Shown one piece after another: positions 33,758-45,403 of a DNA stretch of 64,000 nt. Origin of the DNA: Oikopleura dioica (taxonomy: Eukaryota; Chordata; Appendicularia; Copelata; Oikopleuridae). The notes below the pieces were generated by a model. The model was not told where the DNA came from, did no database searches, and saw only the letters and a list, made by a program, of their open reading frames with translations. Location of the stretch: the NCBI GenBank assembly GCA_907165135.1, contig OU015566.1, forward strand, positions 5,125,808 through 5,189,807, in the 5' to 3' direction. Position 1 is the stretch's first letter; each line of letters begins with the position of its first letter. Made by a program: the position numbers and the translations under genes.

Positions 33758-36627
33758 ATGGACACAATCGAACGATCCAACTTGAACCGACATTTCCTCT
33801 TCCGCTCCTGGGATGTCGGTAAACATCAACCAAATCTCTACTACCAAATCGCCGGCGAAGACCAAACGCTCCAACTCTGCGAGTTCCGGGAGTTTTTGGA
33901 GAAATACCAGTTTTACAAAAATTTGACGGATGAGAAACTCAAGGAAATGGTCCGCGTTTTTGAACCGACAGGTAAGTTTTTCTTTTCTACTGAAGCTCCA
34001 GTATCAATTCTAGCGACGGAGAGTTATCTTGAAGACCCAAACTTTGAAATCGTTCTCTACGGATTCGCCATGTACATTCGTTCGGCAAAAGTGATCGACG
34101 ATTCGTCTTACGAAAAGATGCAGGACATGAGCCGACCGATGACGGACTACTGGATCGCTTCCAGTCACAATACGTATCTATTGGACGACCAGCTGACAGG
34201 GCCGAGCAGCACAGAAGCGTACAAAAGTGCCCTGTTAAAAGGTTGCCGCTGCGTCGAACTTGACTGCTGGGACGGAGCTAATGGACAGCCGATTATTTAC
34301 CACGGTTGGACCAGGACCTCGAAAATAAGCTTCAAGGTAATATCTCTCTGTGATCTTATCTAAAAGTATTTAACCAGGATGTGATCACAACTGTCCGCCA
34401 ATACGCCTTCAAAAAATCGGAGTATCCAGTCTGCCTTTCGCTCGAAAACCACTGCCACATTCCCCAGCGGCAAAAGATGGCCAAATACATGGTCGAAATC
34501 CTTGGAGACCTTCTGCTTCGAGCTCCAGTCGATCCTGATGAAGATTGTCTTCCATCTCCCGAGGCGATGAAGGGAAAAATCTGGATCAAGGGAAAGAAAT
34601 TGAAGGAAGCAGCGGGAGATTCGACGAGGAACAAGGCGGAGAATGACGATTTCGTCGTCGACGATGAAGTTTCAGAAGAAGACGAGGGAGAAGAATACGC
34701 ACAAGGGAAGGATCGAGACAGCCCAGTTGGAAATGGAAGTGTTCCAGCAGCAGAAGAAGCTGGAAACCAAAAGAAACAGAAAAAGACCGTAAGTTTAACT
34801 TTAGGCCCGACCTGTTTTTTTTTATAATTTCGAATCAACAAAAGTCATTCCCCGAATGATTCAACAACACTAACTAAAGTACAGTGGTACTTCAGAAGAA
34901 AAGCCATCCGCGTTGGGATTTTACAAAGCTTTGGCTTTCGTAAAAACCGTAAAAATCGGCGAAAACACTCTTCTTCCCGAAGAGTGAGCTTAAAAAGCTC
35001 CAAGGTTAAAAATATTTGCCATTCTTGCACTTTGAATTTGTCTCACTTTTTTCTGAACTAACAAAGGAAGCACATATCGATAATTACACAAAGAGAGTTT
35101 TTTGAATTTTGCTTTTTTCGAACGTCACTGTTTGTTTTTTCCCTGAGGAATGGTTTCGGGAAGAATCACTTATTAACCGCAAGAAAAGTAAAGTTTGATT
35201 TAGTTCAAGGACCAGGTTAGAAAGACGAGTTTGTTGCTTCTCGCCACTAGTAAATCCATTACCGCCCCTGTAAGCAACATTTTTAACCCCTTATTCTTCG
35301 GCTCTAGAATCAGTCTCTTTTCAGTCGACTTCGACAGACGAGGAAATCTCTTCCTTGTTTTCATCGCCCGAATTGCGCCCTTCTTCAAAAACGAGTAGCT
35401 TTCGCTTCCGAAGCTCTCGTTTTCAGGGGCGCTCGCGAAAAGCGGGACTGACTTTTTATTTTGTAAATGTCGTAAATTTACAGTACCGTTTTCTTGTTTT
35501 TTTTCAATATTGCGCGCGTTTGTGTTTGTGTGTTTTTGGTTTCTATCTGTTTTGGCGTTTTCTGAACTAATTTTCTGTAGAAAAAGATCAAGCTGCATAA
35601 AGATCTATCAGACTTGGTGATCTACACTCAATCCCGTCATTTAAAAGACCTCGACGATGCCCAGCAAAACTCGGACTACCGCCACATCAGTTCCATCGAC
35701 GACAAAGTCTGCTCTTCCTATGCAAAGAACCAATCAGTAAGCCACTTTTTCACTCTTTTTCTCCATCCCTGCTCTTCTAGAAAGTACTTCTGAACCACAC
35801 TTCCCGACAGCTGATCCGAATTTACCCCAACAAAAAGAAAATAGACTCTTCAAATTACAATCCGATCCCTGTCTGGGTTTACGGATGCCAAATCGGTAAG
35901 CGTTCTCTTCCTTGATTCCCAATTACGGCTACTCAAGTGGCGCTGAACTACCAAACTGCCTGTGAAGAAATGCTGATCAACAAAGCTCGCTTCAAACAAA
36001 ACCAGGGCGCCGGCTACGTCCTCAAGCCCGAGTTCTTGCGAGAAGATGCTCTCCACAACAATAATTTTGACATCAACGATAACTCAACTTTCCCCCGCTC
36101 CCAGCCCTTTTCATACAAAATCAAGGTCGTTTATTCTGTCAAATTCCCTCTAAATCCGTCTTCAAGATCATCTCAGGCTGCCAGTTGCCAAAGCCGAAGC
36201 AGTCCAACAAAGGAGAGGTGGTCTATCCTTACGTTAAAATCCGCGTAGTTGGTCCTCCAGTCGACGACAATCCGAAGAACTCAAGGACGACCAAATTCAT
36301 CGACAACAACGGCTTCAGGTGATACCGAATCCATCGTTCCCTTTTGACGATTTTTAAGTCCTTGCTGGAATGAAGAATTCACCTTGACAACTTGGTTCCC
36401 CGAGCTATCGATGCTTGAAATTCTGGTCTAGGACAAAGATGTCGGAACAAAGGTGAGACATCTCTAGAGTTCCTCTTCTAACCCAAACTTAGGACGACAA
36501 ACTGGCAAATTCGTACCTTCCAATAGACAGCATCGTGCCCGGCTACCGACGAATCCCGCTTTTCGACAAAGAAGGCGGCAGTCTCTACCCAGCCACTCTT
36601 TTCTTCCACATTGAAATAAGCGAGTAA
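33758..36627 (+). CDS. PLCD1: Phosphoinositide phospholipase C, delta type (N-terminus missing, one nonsense codon)
   Basis: PLC-delta cleaves PIP2 to IP3 and diacylglycerol. Eight phase-consistent introns join exons 33758-33971, 34014-34336, 34378-34788, 35581-35736, 35781-35895, 35938-36125, 36167-36318, 36360-36452 and 36493-36627. Domains: remnant EF-hand region, X domain ([20 protein letters not shown] with first catalytic His, [20 protein letters not shown] with Ca-binding E/D and second His), acidic linker ([18 protein letters not shown]), Y domain ([33 protein letters not shown]) and C2 ([21 protein letters not shown]). The PH domain and the first EF-hands are missing. One TAG (36429-36431) interrupts C2 where the family has Glu in LVED. 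The intron at 34789-35580 is unusually long. This is among the better preserved genes here. Confidence 0.9.
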
Positions 36628-37072
36628 AAAAACACGCCACCACCTTCATCTTCACCTTCAACTCGACCACTCTTCAAACAAAGAAATTAATTTAAAAATG
36701 ACCTTGGTGCTTCCTGATCCTCACTTCTTTTTCGAAACTGTTCACTGCATTCACGAGCCTTAAATAATTAATAAAAAAAATATAAACAAAAATCTCCTCG
36801 CAGCGATTTTACCCAGGCCAGCGGATGTGTACTGTCATCATTACTGGATGTAAACTCGAGTTGACATTTTCAATTTTTCATTTTCTGATCGACAGTTTTG
36901 ACAGATTTCGCGGCGTCTTGTCAATTCTCCGCTGTCAAAAGTACCATCAACGTAAGCTGATTTATAAATGAATTAATAAATTTTCGAACAAGATTAAAAA
37001 AACAAACATTTTAAAAACTACGCTTGTTTATTTTGAAGAATTTTAATGGCACGATTGTTGAAATAAAGAAGA
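36628..37072. other. AT-rich 3' flank of the PLC-delta gene
   Basis: No gene recognised. The segment ends at the target duplication of a palindromic element. Confidence 0.4.
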
Positions 37073-37081
37073 GTTTAAAAA

Positions 37082-37845
37082 GGCTGCTCCTGGATCGCGC
37101 GGATCCCGGATCGCGCGAATTCCTTGATCACGCGGATCGGGTGATTCAGGATTCCGCGCGATCCAGGATTTCGAAAAAAATCAGAAATTCAATTTACAAT
37201 TTTGCTTTTCTTATAAAAAATGGCCAGTACTGGTATTAAACCATTATTATCTTTTCAATTCAGAAGTTTAAAAATATCAAATAATATGAACCTTCGACGA
37301 AATCTTCACTCAACTATTTTTGGTTGTTTGATTTCCGGGACCTACTACGCCGGGATTAGCAGCGCTCAAGTTCTATTTGGAGGTGACAGTCCCGGATTTT
37401 TGCAGTGACAGATAAGAATAAAATTTGAGAGGTACTCGTATTTTAAATAAGCTATTTATCATTATAACGATTACCTTCATTTCATTCTGTTGATTTTTTC
37501 AAAACATTTCTCAAATAACTGTCTGTCCCTTAAATAGAACTTGAGCGCTGCTAATCCCTGCGTAGTAGGTCCCGGAAATCAAACAACCAAAAATAGTCGA
37601 GTGAAGATTTCGTCGAAGGTTCATTTTATTTGATATTTTTAAACTTCTGAATTGAAAAGATAATAATGGTTTAATACCAGTACTGGCCATTTTTTATAAG
37701 AAAAGCAAAATTGTAAATTGAATTTCTGATTTTTTTCGAAATCCTGGATCGCGCGGAATCCTGAATCACCCGATCCGCGTGATCAGGGAATTCGCGCGAT
37801 CCGGGATCCGCGCGATCCAGGATTCCGCGCGATCCAGGAGCAGCC
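37082..37845. mobile_element. Fold-back element with arms of about 300 bp (Mutator/MULE-like)
   Basis: The two arms are inverted copies of each other. The left one starts GGCTGCTCCTGGATCGCGCG and the right one ends with the complement CAGGAGCAGCC; the arms run to about 37385 and from about 37515, separated by a spacer of about 130 bp. The outer part repeats GGATCGCGCG. Flanks GTTTAAAAA (37073-37081) and GTTTGAAAA (37846-37854) agree at eight of nine bases. Long inverted arms with 9-bp duplication fit the Mutator superfamily. The arms carry short open frames in both directions that are mirror images, so they are not genes. Confidence 0.85.
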
Positions 37846-37964
37846 GTTTGAAAATGATTCTAGAGCTCGTCATGAATCATGATGAAGAAGGGAGCTTCCC
37901 CAGTGAGTAGCTGGCGATTCAATGAAGGCATCATAAGCTTTTGTCCGTTTTTCTTCAAAAAAAC

Positions 37965-38262
37965 TCAGGTTAACCGCGGTTTACCGTGGTTTTTCATTGT
38001 TCTCAGCGTTATGAAATATCTTTAATTTATTCCTTGTTTACCAAAATTATATCCTTTTATCAGAAAACCGCGGCTCACCGCGATTTAACGGCTGCATTTT
38101 ATATAAACCGCGGTTAACCACGGTTAATTTTCACTCTCATAAACCGATGTTTACAGTTTTTCTTCTGTTTGACGGTTGTTAACCACGATTTTATTCTTTC
38201 TCATGCATAAGTTATGCAGCATAACCGTCGTTAACCGCGGTTAACTATCATCTCTAACTGAT
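37965..38262. repeat. AACCGCGGTTAAC-type palindromic repeat cluster
   Basis: GGTTAACCGCGGTTTACC at the left and AACCGCGGTTAAC at the right are inverted, with four or more degenerate AACCGCGGTT copies between. Probably another MITE; ends and target duplication not resolved. Confidence 0.6.
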
Positions 38263-38425
38263 GATTCATCAGTGATGAACGAGACGAGATGAAATTGAAG
38301 AAATACGGTTCCTTTTAAAACTTCTTGTTTGGAAAGCGTGCTAGATCCGTCACGGTCGGCAGTTGCGATCAGATAATCTGCCTCAGATTGTATCACATCG
38401 AAGTCCTAAGTCCTAAAGCTACAAA

Positions 38426-39536
38426 TTATGGCTCCTCGAGAATTTCTACCGGCGTATTTATCCAAAGCATCACTTCGGCCATGTTCAAAAAGCCGTCGCC
38501 ATCAATGTCTCTTTCTTCGTTGAAAATGCGCTTTTCATTTTCGATCCAATCATCGTCGATTCCCGGCGCTTTCCAACTATTTGGTTCTTCGTCGAACTCG
38601 TCGTCGCCCATCGGAAGAATCGTCTCTTCTTCTTGATCTGGTTCGTCAGAGAACCATCTCGCTCCAATGTCGCCAAGATATTCTGCAAGATCGATGTACC
38701 CATCGCTGTTTTTATCAAGATCTTCCAAGGTTTCCAAAGCGATCACTTCCATCATCTCCATGTGCCCCGTAGGATGGAGATAATGGGCGAACTCGTTTCG
38801 GGAGAGATGGCGATCTTCGTTTCTGAACAAAAGGGCGATGATCAATACCCTCATTTTCGAACAACAAGAATGATTCTTTTTTCCCGAAGAGTAATCTTAC
38901 GAATCAGCTAAAAAAGCAACGTACGTGTCAGCAGCGTTGAATCTTCGTAAATCCTTCTTTTTCTGGTACATAGCTGTCGCTGCATTGATTGAGGGATCTT
39001 TGTAAAATCGCTCTGTTTTGATTTTGATAAAAATTGAGCTTTTCATTTTTCACTCGTTTTCAGCAACAAAGAGTCGATAAAATCATTCCTGGATTATACT
39101 TTGCCTCCTTGAACTCCTCCATCGAGACCATCCCGTCTTCGTCCAAGTCCATTTGTTCCATCTTCGCATCCGTGTCCTCAAACACAAATCTGTTTTCGAC
39201 ATATCTCATCCACTGCTGCAACTCGTCCTCGTCAACTTCCTCATTTTCATCGGCGTCCATTTTCTTGAAGATTTCTTCCAAACTGAAGAGTTTTTCTTCC
39301 TGCGTCATTTTTTGAAACTCTCGCGATTGGTTTTGGTCGAGGATCCCGTCGACGTGGGAGTTAAAGGATTCGCTGGCAGGATCATTTGTGGGTGTTTGAA
39401 GATGACTGGTTCCTCGGGCCAGGATTTGGAATGGAAAAGAAAGCGCTAGAAATTGAACACATGAGAAAGTCTCTTCCTTGATTTCAAAAGGGGTCGGAGA
39501 CCTGTGTAAAAAACCTGAGTCAGGGCTCTGAAACAT
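38426..39536 (-). CDS. CALU: CREC-family EF-hand protein (calumenin/reticulocalbin-like), C-terminus shortened
   Basis: CREC proteins are multi-EF-hand calcium binders of the secretory pathway. On the minus strand: a hydrophobic lead (VQFLALSFPFQILA) consistent with a signal peptide; SLEEIFKKMDADENEEVDED, MDLDEDGMVSMEEFKEAKYN, then via short introns KDPSINAATAMYQKKKDLRR, RNEFAHYLHPTGHMEMMEVI (family FTAFLHPEEYDYMKDIVV), LEDLDKNSDGYIDLAEYLGD and RDIDGDGFLNMAEVMLWINT, ending EILEEP and a stop at 38426. At least four EF loops (DADENEEVDEDE, DLDEDGMVSMEE, DKNSDGYIDLAE, DIDGDGFLNMAE) keep the calcium ligands. The family's final EF-hand and ER-retention tail are absent. No internal stop seen. Confidence 0.85.
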
Positions 39537-39970
39537 AAAAGCTTTAATGAAAGATGCTTATTAACGGATCCAGAGTCAGGTTCACGACACAGGTTTCTGA
39601 CCCGAAAATATCTAAAATTAAAAGATATTCTTTGACTATGAACTTGCGCCACAAAAAATCCTCGTTTAAGAAATAACAATTACCGATGTTTGTCATTTTC
39701 ATTCTCTTTTTTCTCCTTTTGTAGTCCTCACTCGAACAAACAATAAACAACCTGAGCCCTCGTCAACTGACACTCTGACTCAACTTTTTTAGCACTATTT
39801 TCGGAACAAGTATTTTTTATTTCAGAAATGAAAAAATTTAAACAGTTGGCAAGGACATTGCTGGAGTTTCCACGCTCTTTTTCGACGGAATGGGCTCTTC
39901 GAATTGAAATTGAAAAACGACAGAAAACAAAGTCTAGTAAAAGAGGATAAGAAAAGACGGCAAATCTATT

Positions 39971-40925
39971 TGAAGATAAACTTCGGGTCCATGAACATTT
40001 TATGATCCATGATAAAGTCATGAATGGTTAGCCCCTCGACCCCGACCGCCTCGGAATGGAGCTTCAAATTCGCGCTTTTTTCAATTTTTCCTTCAGCGTC
40101 TTCCGGTTGGCTCTTGCACATCATCAGCGCTTGAAGATATTCGGAAAATCTCTCTCGCCGGGCTGAACAATTGTTCGAATTGAGAGAACAGAAAAAAAGC
40201 TTACTCATCCAGGGATTTGAGCTGTTGCGGCTTCGATTTATGAGCGGATCTTCTTCTAAAAAATAAAAGAATAAAAAATCAATTATTTCTGAAGAAACCT
40301 GACTCAGGGAACTGGAGGCAGGATCAAGTTGTTTAAGAACCCTAAGTCAGATTTTCGTCACAGTTTTTCGGAAAAACTTTTTCCATCGAAATAAAAGAGA
40401 CTCACGCTCATTGTCGATGCAAAAAGTCATAATCTGACCGACCGCTTCCGAGATCTTGAGTCTTTTCATGTTGAGCAGGTTCATCTCCATTTCGATGATT
40501 TTTCTTCCTTCTTCGATGACTTCTCTTTTGAGCTCCTCGAAGCAGCGGCCGTCTGGCTTGATCAGTGTCGTTTTCTCAAACAGCATTTTCGCTCTGATTC
40601 GCCGATCTGCTTGCTTAAAATCACATTTTCAACTTTGAAGAGGTGACCAGCCGGGCTCGCGAATCTGTGTTGCTTAAGGAATTCGAAGAATAGCCGCGTA
40701 GCGGCTCTTTTAAAATCCAAGCCGCAAAGTGGCTTCATCGAGATCGGGAACCCAAAACAAGTTCAAAAATCCGGCCACTATAAAAAAAATTCCGCATACC
40801 TCGAATCTCGGATCCAGCATGGTCTTGACAACTGGCTCTCGAAGACAAACTTGTCCATCCAAGTTCTCTAGAATGAGTTCTTGCGATCCCTCGCGCTTAA
40901 GAAGCTCTTTTTTACCTGGATCCAT
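39971..40925 (-). CDS. Unknown charged helical protein
   Basis: The start at 40925 gives MDPGKKELLKREGSQELILE then NLDGQVCLREPVVKTMLDPR. A second exon carries KQIGESERKMLFEKTTLIKP, GRCFEELKREVIEEGRKIIE and MEMNLLNMKRLKISEAVGQI. Further exons read EDPLINRSRNSSNPWM and RRERFSEYLQALMMCKSQPE then GLTIHDFIMDHKMFMDPKFI and a stop at 39971. Introns are short. The exon phases can be made to agree and no clear lesion is seen. I do not recognise it. The 4.96 kb duplication cuts through its second exon, so the downstream copy (45404-45888) has only the 5' part. Confidence 0.45.
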
Positions 40926-41500
40926 GGCGAGTGCTTCTTAATTCAAAGATTATATACGCTGCGGCGATTTAATGACGGGAAAGGGGCACAAATGACGAGA
41001 ATTGATCGCTAGAAAAAGGATCAGCGCGCGAATTTCAGCACTGCGCTGGGGAAAATTTAATCGATCAAAGACGGTTTTATCTTTTTAATCATTTTTCGAA
41101 TTCCGTTTTTTGATCATTAATGAAAAAATTGGCGTTTCATAATCGGATCTTCCGCTTTCTTCTTGATGGTAAATTTCCTCCTTGATTTCTTTCGAGCTTA
41201 TGCTCTTTTTCAAGACCTGAGTCAATGTCTCCGGCTGAACCATAAATCAGTGTAAAAATGATTTATTTCGAACAACAAAAACAACAAGGAAAGTCTAACC
41301 AGACAAATCAAGAAATGTCTTTCGAAATCAAAATGGATGACCAGAAAACTTGAATACTGTTCAAGCCTCGATCCTCCAGATTAACTCATTCCAGTTCCAA
41401 CCGTCTTGACTGCGGAAGAGCAACGACTTTCGAGAAGACGATATCTTTAAGCTGACTCCGGTCTCAGTATAAACGTACCCAATGTGATTTTCCTGCAGCA
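40926..41500. other. Intergenic stretch in unit 1 (repeated at 45889-46463)
   Basis: No coding sequence recognised. It lies between the unknown minus-strand gene and the decayed choline-kinase-like copy. Confidence 0.35.
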
Positions 41501-41519
41501 AAAACAGGATTTGCAAGCG

Positions 41520-42210
41520 ACATTCGACTAAGCGACATCGACGTCTTCCACGCTGCAGCAAAGCGCTTTGCTTAAATGCACATCATCAGCGAAGAAGAGA
41601 GTCAAAGGCCCATCAAGACCTGCTAGCACGCCTGGCCCTGGAACACGAGAGCGATCAGATCGCACTACAAAACAGCTACTTATCCCGAAAAAATTGATCA
41701 AAATTTATGTCCAGTGGGGCACAATCTCGACGCCAACGACGGAAGAATTTTCATCCCTCAGAAGGCACATCGATGGAGGAAAGACTGCTGCTGGTTGACA
41801 ACGACAACTCAGAATTCGGCACTAGAGCCTTCGACGTCGCCTATAACATTATTCGCTTCTACGAAAAAATCAACTTAGATATTCTCAAGGACTTCTTGAA
41901 CATTCACTTGCGAGAGAAAATAGAAACAGCGGATAACGCAAATTTTCCATCGAAGCTTTAACCAAGCAGTGCACGGTCTCGATTCCTTCTAGAGCTAGAG
42001 CAAGAAATGACCAGCGTCTGGCCACAAAATTTCATGGAGCAATCCGAGTTCTACCGCTCAATCGGCGTCGACGAGGAGGATTTCTGCAACTAAGTGTTCG
42101 ACGTGATACGAGCAATGCTGGACGAATACGCGAATGGGAAAGCAAGCTCCCCCTAGACCGGCCGATAAAACGAGTTTCCGAAACGCAAGCCGCCAGCATA
42201 ATGAGAATTA
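41520..42210 (+). pseudogene. Choline/ethanolamine kinase-like remnant, copy 2
   Basis: Homologous to 15465-16300 but more damaged. Pieces: SDIDVFHAAAKRFA then a stop and MHIISEEES; HAWPWNTRAIRSHYKTATYP; EGTSMEERLLLVDNDNSEFG then TRAFDVAYNIIRFYEK; LEQEMTSVWPQNFMEQSEFY; then VFDVIRAMLDEYANGKA. The Brenner-motif segment (CHNDAHDGN) is deleted. Several in-frame stops. Homology to copy 1 continues about 150 bp beyond the coding end. Confidence 0.75.
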
Positions 42211-43114
42211 AATTCCTATATTTGCAGAAACATAAATTCAGTCTTGAAAACTTCGTTTATAAGTAATTAAGAAGCAGGAGAGAACTCTTTGAATATTTCT
42301 TTCAGAACTGCTATCACGGAACTTTGAATAGACTCCACTATTTGAATTCGCAAAAGGATAAATTCAAACTTCCGGGCAAAATCCATCCTTTGTGCTCCTG
42401 GCGAGGCAAATTCCCGCTGGAAGGCCTAAATCAGCAAACACGCTTCGCACATTCGCATCCAATCGCTTAATCATCTGCTCGATTTCCTGGTCCGTGGGAA
42501 TGTGCACGGGCAGCGCGGGTCGGTCGTCATGACTGGTCCTGCCGGCGTTATAAATCAGCAAGCCATCGTTGCCTTCAGAGCAGTGGAGTTTCTTCGCTCG
42601 TCGCTTTCGAAACTCTTGGGCAGTTTCCTAAAAAATCGGCTTTCTTTACTTTCTTCAACAATATCTGCATCTACCCGCAGAAAAAGACGCTCCAACCGTG
42701 ACCAAATCAGATCAAAAAAGGAAATCTGAAATTTTTGAATAAATTGACAATTCTCCTCGGCGCAGTAGGTCGCGTCAGAAGTGAAGTTATCCCACCACCA
42801 GCTCACGGCAAGCCTGGTCTTTCCCTCTTCGATGTTTCCTTCCGCAAAGCCGACGGAAAGCTCTCTTCTGCCGTCTTCAAGTTATCGGCCCAGGGAGGAT
42901 GCAGCCAGTTTATTTCCTTCAAGTGGCTGGCGCAGACGAGCGGGAGGATCCAGGACTCGATCGAGGTCATTTCTCGCATCTTTTTTGAGTTTGAAATGTG
43001 CTCCATTGAGAAGCTGATCGGCGCACTTTTCTTTGGTTGTTTCAGCTTCAGAAGTAGCTCCTAGAATAGTGGCAACCACGTTCCAGAGATCAGGATGCGA
43101 GTCGCAGTGGATCA

Positions 43115-43895
43115 TTTGAAGCCTCTTTGCCCCCAATCGACATCGACGGCGAAATCCGCCGAAAGGGCCGAAACTGGCACAAACTTCTCAACAAGAATTG
43201 AATCACAGCCAAGAACCTCTCCATTTCCCCGGCTTAAATATCTTGCAGACCAAGAAACCGATGCAACTCTGAAATTCGAACAAACAGCATGCAGCTTTTT
43301 CTGTCCTGGCAAATTTTTTACTTTTCAAAGAAATTTCGGAAAAGCCGCTTTGCAGCTTCATTTTTGACAAAATCGCAGTTCAACTATGAATTTAAACTGT
43401 TTCAGAACCTGACTCGGGAATTTTTGCTTTTTTCGGAAAGGCGAAAGTTTGGAAAAAGAAAATTATATTTTTTACGCCAAGTCCTTTTTCCAGTCAACCA
43501 TTATCTCCTTTTTACGAAAAAAGGCCGAGCGACATTTTAGTTGGAGCGAAAGAAACAGCCACAAAAATAGCCAAAAGCTTCAAATAAAACACTTTCTCTC
43601 GAAATAAAAAGCCAATTCTAGCGGCTGAAAATCCTCCTTTTTCTCCGAGAAGTGACAGGAGTGGGATTCGAACCCACGTCCCGGAGAAAATCCGCGCTCT
43701 GGCCGCTGAGCTACCCTGTTTTATCACTTCCGGTGAAAAAAGGGATTCTCTGCCGCTTGAATTCGGCTTTCTTTTTTAGAATAACTGTGTCAGGGTCATT
43801 AAAAACCTTTTTTGGAGCTTCTTTTCCGAAGGGTTTTCCCCCCCAAATCTTTGAAAAAGCTCGTACAAGAGATCGGGATCGTCGTGGATCATTTT
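43115..43895. repeat. Insertion splitting the UPF0489-like gene (also in copies A and C)
   Basis: The insertion is bounded by imperfect direct repeats of the host exon: CTTCAAAATGATCCACGACG at about 43885 and CTTCAAATGATCCACTGCGA at about 43115 (minus-strand reading), so part of the exon is duplicated at both edges. Inside lie the tRNA-like sequence, AAAGCCGC/GCGGCTTT hairpins and CCTGAGTCAGG ends of the long-TIR MITE family. Present in all three copies, so it predates the duplications. Confidence 0.6.
43654..43720 (-). pseudogene. tRNA-like pseudogene, copy B
   Basis: Same element as 6819-6884 with an intact T-arm and D-arm and a shortened anticodon arm. One base longer than copy A in the pyrimidine run. 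Confidence 0.7.
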
Positions 43896-44027
43896 GAAGC
43901 CTTCCAGAGGCAGTTTGCCGCGCTCAAGCAGCCGCTGGATGAAGAAGAGACATTCAGAGTGCTCTTCAACGACTCGCAATTCAATTGGCATTCTAAAAAC
44001 GACATTTTCGAAAACTTTCTCGAAAGT

Positions 44028-44636
44028 TCATTCTTCGCTCATTTCCGCTTCTTCTTCAGAACCGTCAGAAATCTCGATAAGGGAGTCTTCGTCCGAGTCT
44101 TGCTCCGACTCGAGTCTAAGTTTGGAATGATCGCCCGCGAAGAAGACTTATTTTCAAGGAAGGGCGGCGGACTGTCGTTATTTCGAAATCGGCCTCGCTT
44201 TTCGCGCTCTTCTGAGAATAATTTATCGAAAATTTCAAAATGACTCAAACCTGCTTCGTGGAAGGAGTCGCGTCTCTTGATCAAATGAACTTCCTTCATC
44301 AGCAGTTTTCTTTCTGTTTTTCCGACTTCTTGGCCGACCATGCTCTGCGCCTTGCTGTTGCCGTCAAAGAAGATCGTCGTCCCGAGCGTCTTTTCGTAGT
44401 TTCCTTTGAAGAAAATGTTGTTGACGGAAGGGCTCTTCCGAGTCCAGCCCGACCACGCGGATTTTCTCTGCTTCCGAAAGCTAAAATTTATCAATTTTAG
44501 ACAACTAGGGAGAAGGATCAGTACATTACTGTACCTTGACAGGGCAGTCAGGAAGTTCCAAATGGCAGTGCGTTTCCTGAACAACTTCCCACTCGTCGTC
44601 ATCTTCATCTTCGCCGAATTCTTCTAAATCTGGCAT
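44028..44636 (-). pseudogene. GTF3C6: TFIIIC subunit 6 (GTF3C6)-like, copy B
   Basis: Start at 44636 (MPDLEEFGEDEDDDEWEVVQ). After an intron: LSEAEKIRVVGLDSEEPF, a one-base frameshift, then VNNIFFKGNYEKTLGTTIFF and GKTERKLLMKEVHLIKRRDS. This follows the human GTF3C6 order (KCKVLGIDTERPILQVDSCV, FAGEYEDTLGTCVIFEEN). The acidic tail differs from copy A and ends in EEEAEMSEE and a stop at 44028. The frameshift makes function doubtful. Confidence 0.65.
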
Positions 44637-45070
44637 TTGTTTTCGCGCTCTTCGCTGGCTCAATTATTCTTCGAAATAATTCTCTCCTCTGTCTTCCCTT
44701 TTTTCTTTCTCCTCTTTTCTAATTCTGCTTTCCCAGCGCTAGAATCAGATTCTACCTACATTCAAGATTTTCAGAAATCTCGGTGATTCAAATCTTTCGC
44801 TCCGCGCGCGGACCAATCAGCGCGCGTGGAGATTTCAAAGGCGAGAAAAAGAGAAAAGGCGAAAAATGGTGCTAAGGGATGAAAATGAAGAAAACAGAGA
44901 AGTCGAGAACAAGAAATAAAAAGAAGGGGCTTTCTTCACTGATTATTTTTGATCTGCACTCGATTAAATGTGAAATTACTGTAGCAAGCTAACTGAAGCG
45001 ATCTTTAGAATAAGGCCCAATCGGCCATTTGTCTGATGAGCGGCTAAGATGAGCGTGGCTTATCTGGTAA

Positions 45071-45403
45071 ATGACTTCTTCAGGGCTGAAATGGAGGGGA
45101 TCGCGAGCTAATCGACAACAACGACGAGAAAAGAACTCCAAAAAAAGACTCCTCGAAAAATCTACCGCAACCGTTTCTTCCCCTCTCGCAAGCCAAGAAA
45201 TACCAACTCAAAAAACAGCTGTTTCAGTCTTCGCAATCGTCGTCCGTTTTACCAGCCCGGTGGCAACCCAGCTGCTTTGACGCTCAAGCCCGATTCCTTC
45301 GAACCAGATGAAGTGGCGCACTACCAAACCTTTCCACCCGCCGCGCAGAGATTATTCCAGCGCTGAGAAATCTGGTCGTTTCGATGTGGTCTATTTCTCT
45401 GAT
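45071..45403 (+). pseudogene. KDM1A: KDM1/LSD1-like, copy B: first exon only, cut by the tandem duplication
   Basis: MTSSGLKWRGSRANRQQRRE then the SWIRM start PDSFEPDEVAHYQTFPPAAQ. Homology to copy C stops at 45403, where unit 2 begins with sequence of the unknown minus-strand gene. Confidence 0.8.

Larger units (their letters stand above)
42364..43991 (-). pseudogene. C5orf22: UPF0489 (C5orf22)-like protein, copy B
   Basis: Minus strand: IELRVVEEHSECLFFIQRLL then GKLPLEGFKMIHDDPDLLYE; the frame then enters an insertion and resumes downstream with FKMIHCDSHPDLWNVVATIL, IESWILPLVCASHLKEINWL, HPPWADNLK, and after short introns ETAQEFRKRRAKKLHCSEGN, LLIYNAGRTSHDDRPALPVH and TDQEIEQMIKRLDANVRSVF to a stop at 42364. 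These match the family's VVEDHQEVLPFIYRA, FDSHPDL, IENWIMPAVYAGHF, HISTEQEIECLI and ARSSLDDYCP blocks. The acidic middle seen in copy A and the family's DIDLDFF segment are missing. Confidence 0.75.
40442..45403. repeat. Tandem duplication unit 1 (4.96 kb)
   Basis: This segment repeats in direct orientation as 45404-50367 with an offset of 4962 at the left edge growing to 4966 at the right. The differences I see are one- or two-base changes in homopolymer runs (for example near 43515/48480 and 42355/47319). It contains the 5' part of the unknown minus gene, a decayed choline-kinase-like copy, UPF0489-like and GTF3C6-like copies, a tRNA-like sequence and the first exon of a KDM1-like gene. Confidence 0.95.

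Noticed and set aside
37024-37408. Two short open frames inside the fold-back element
   Set aside because: They lie in inverted arms that mirror each other and show no protein-family signal.
43654-43720. Functional tRNA gene
   Set aside because: Too few bases for an anticodon arm plus variable loop, and the first acceptor pair is mismatched; treated as a tRNA-derived pseudogene.
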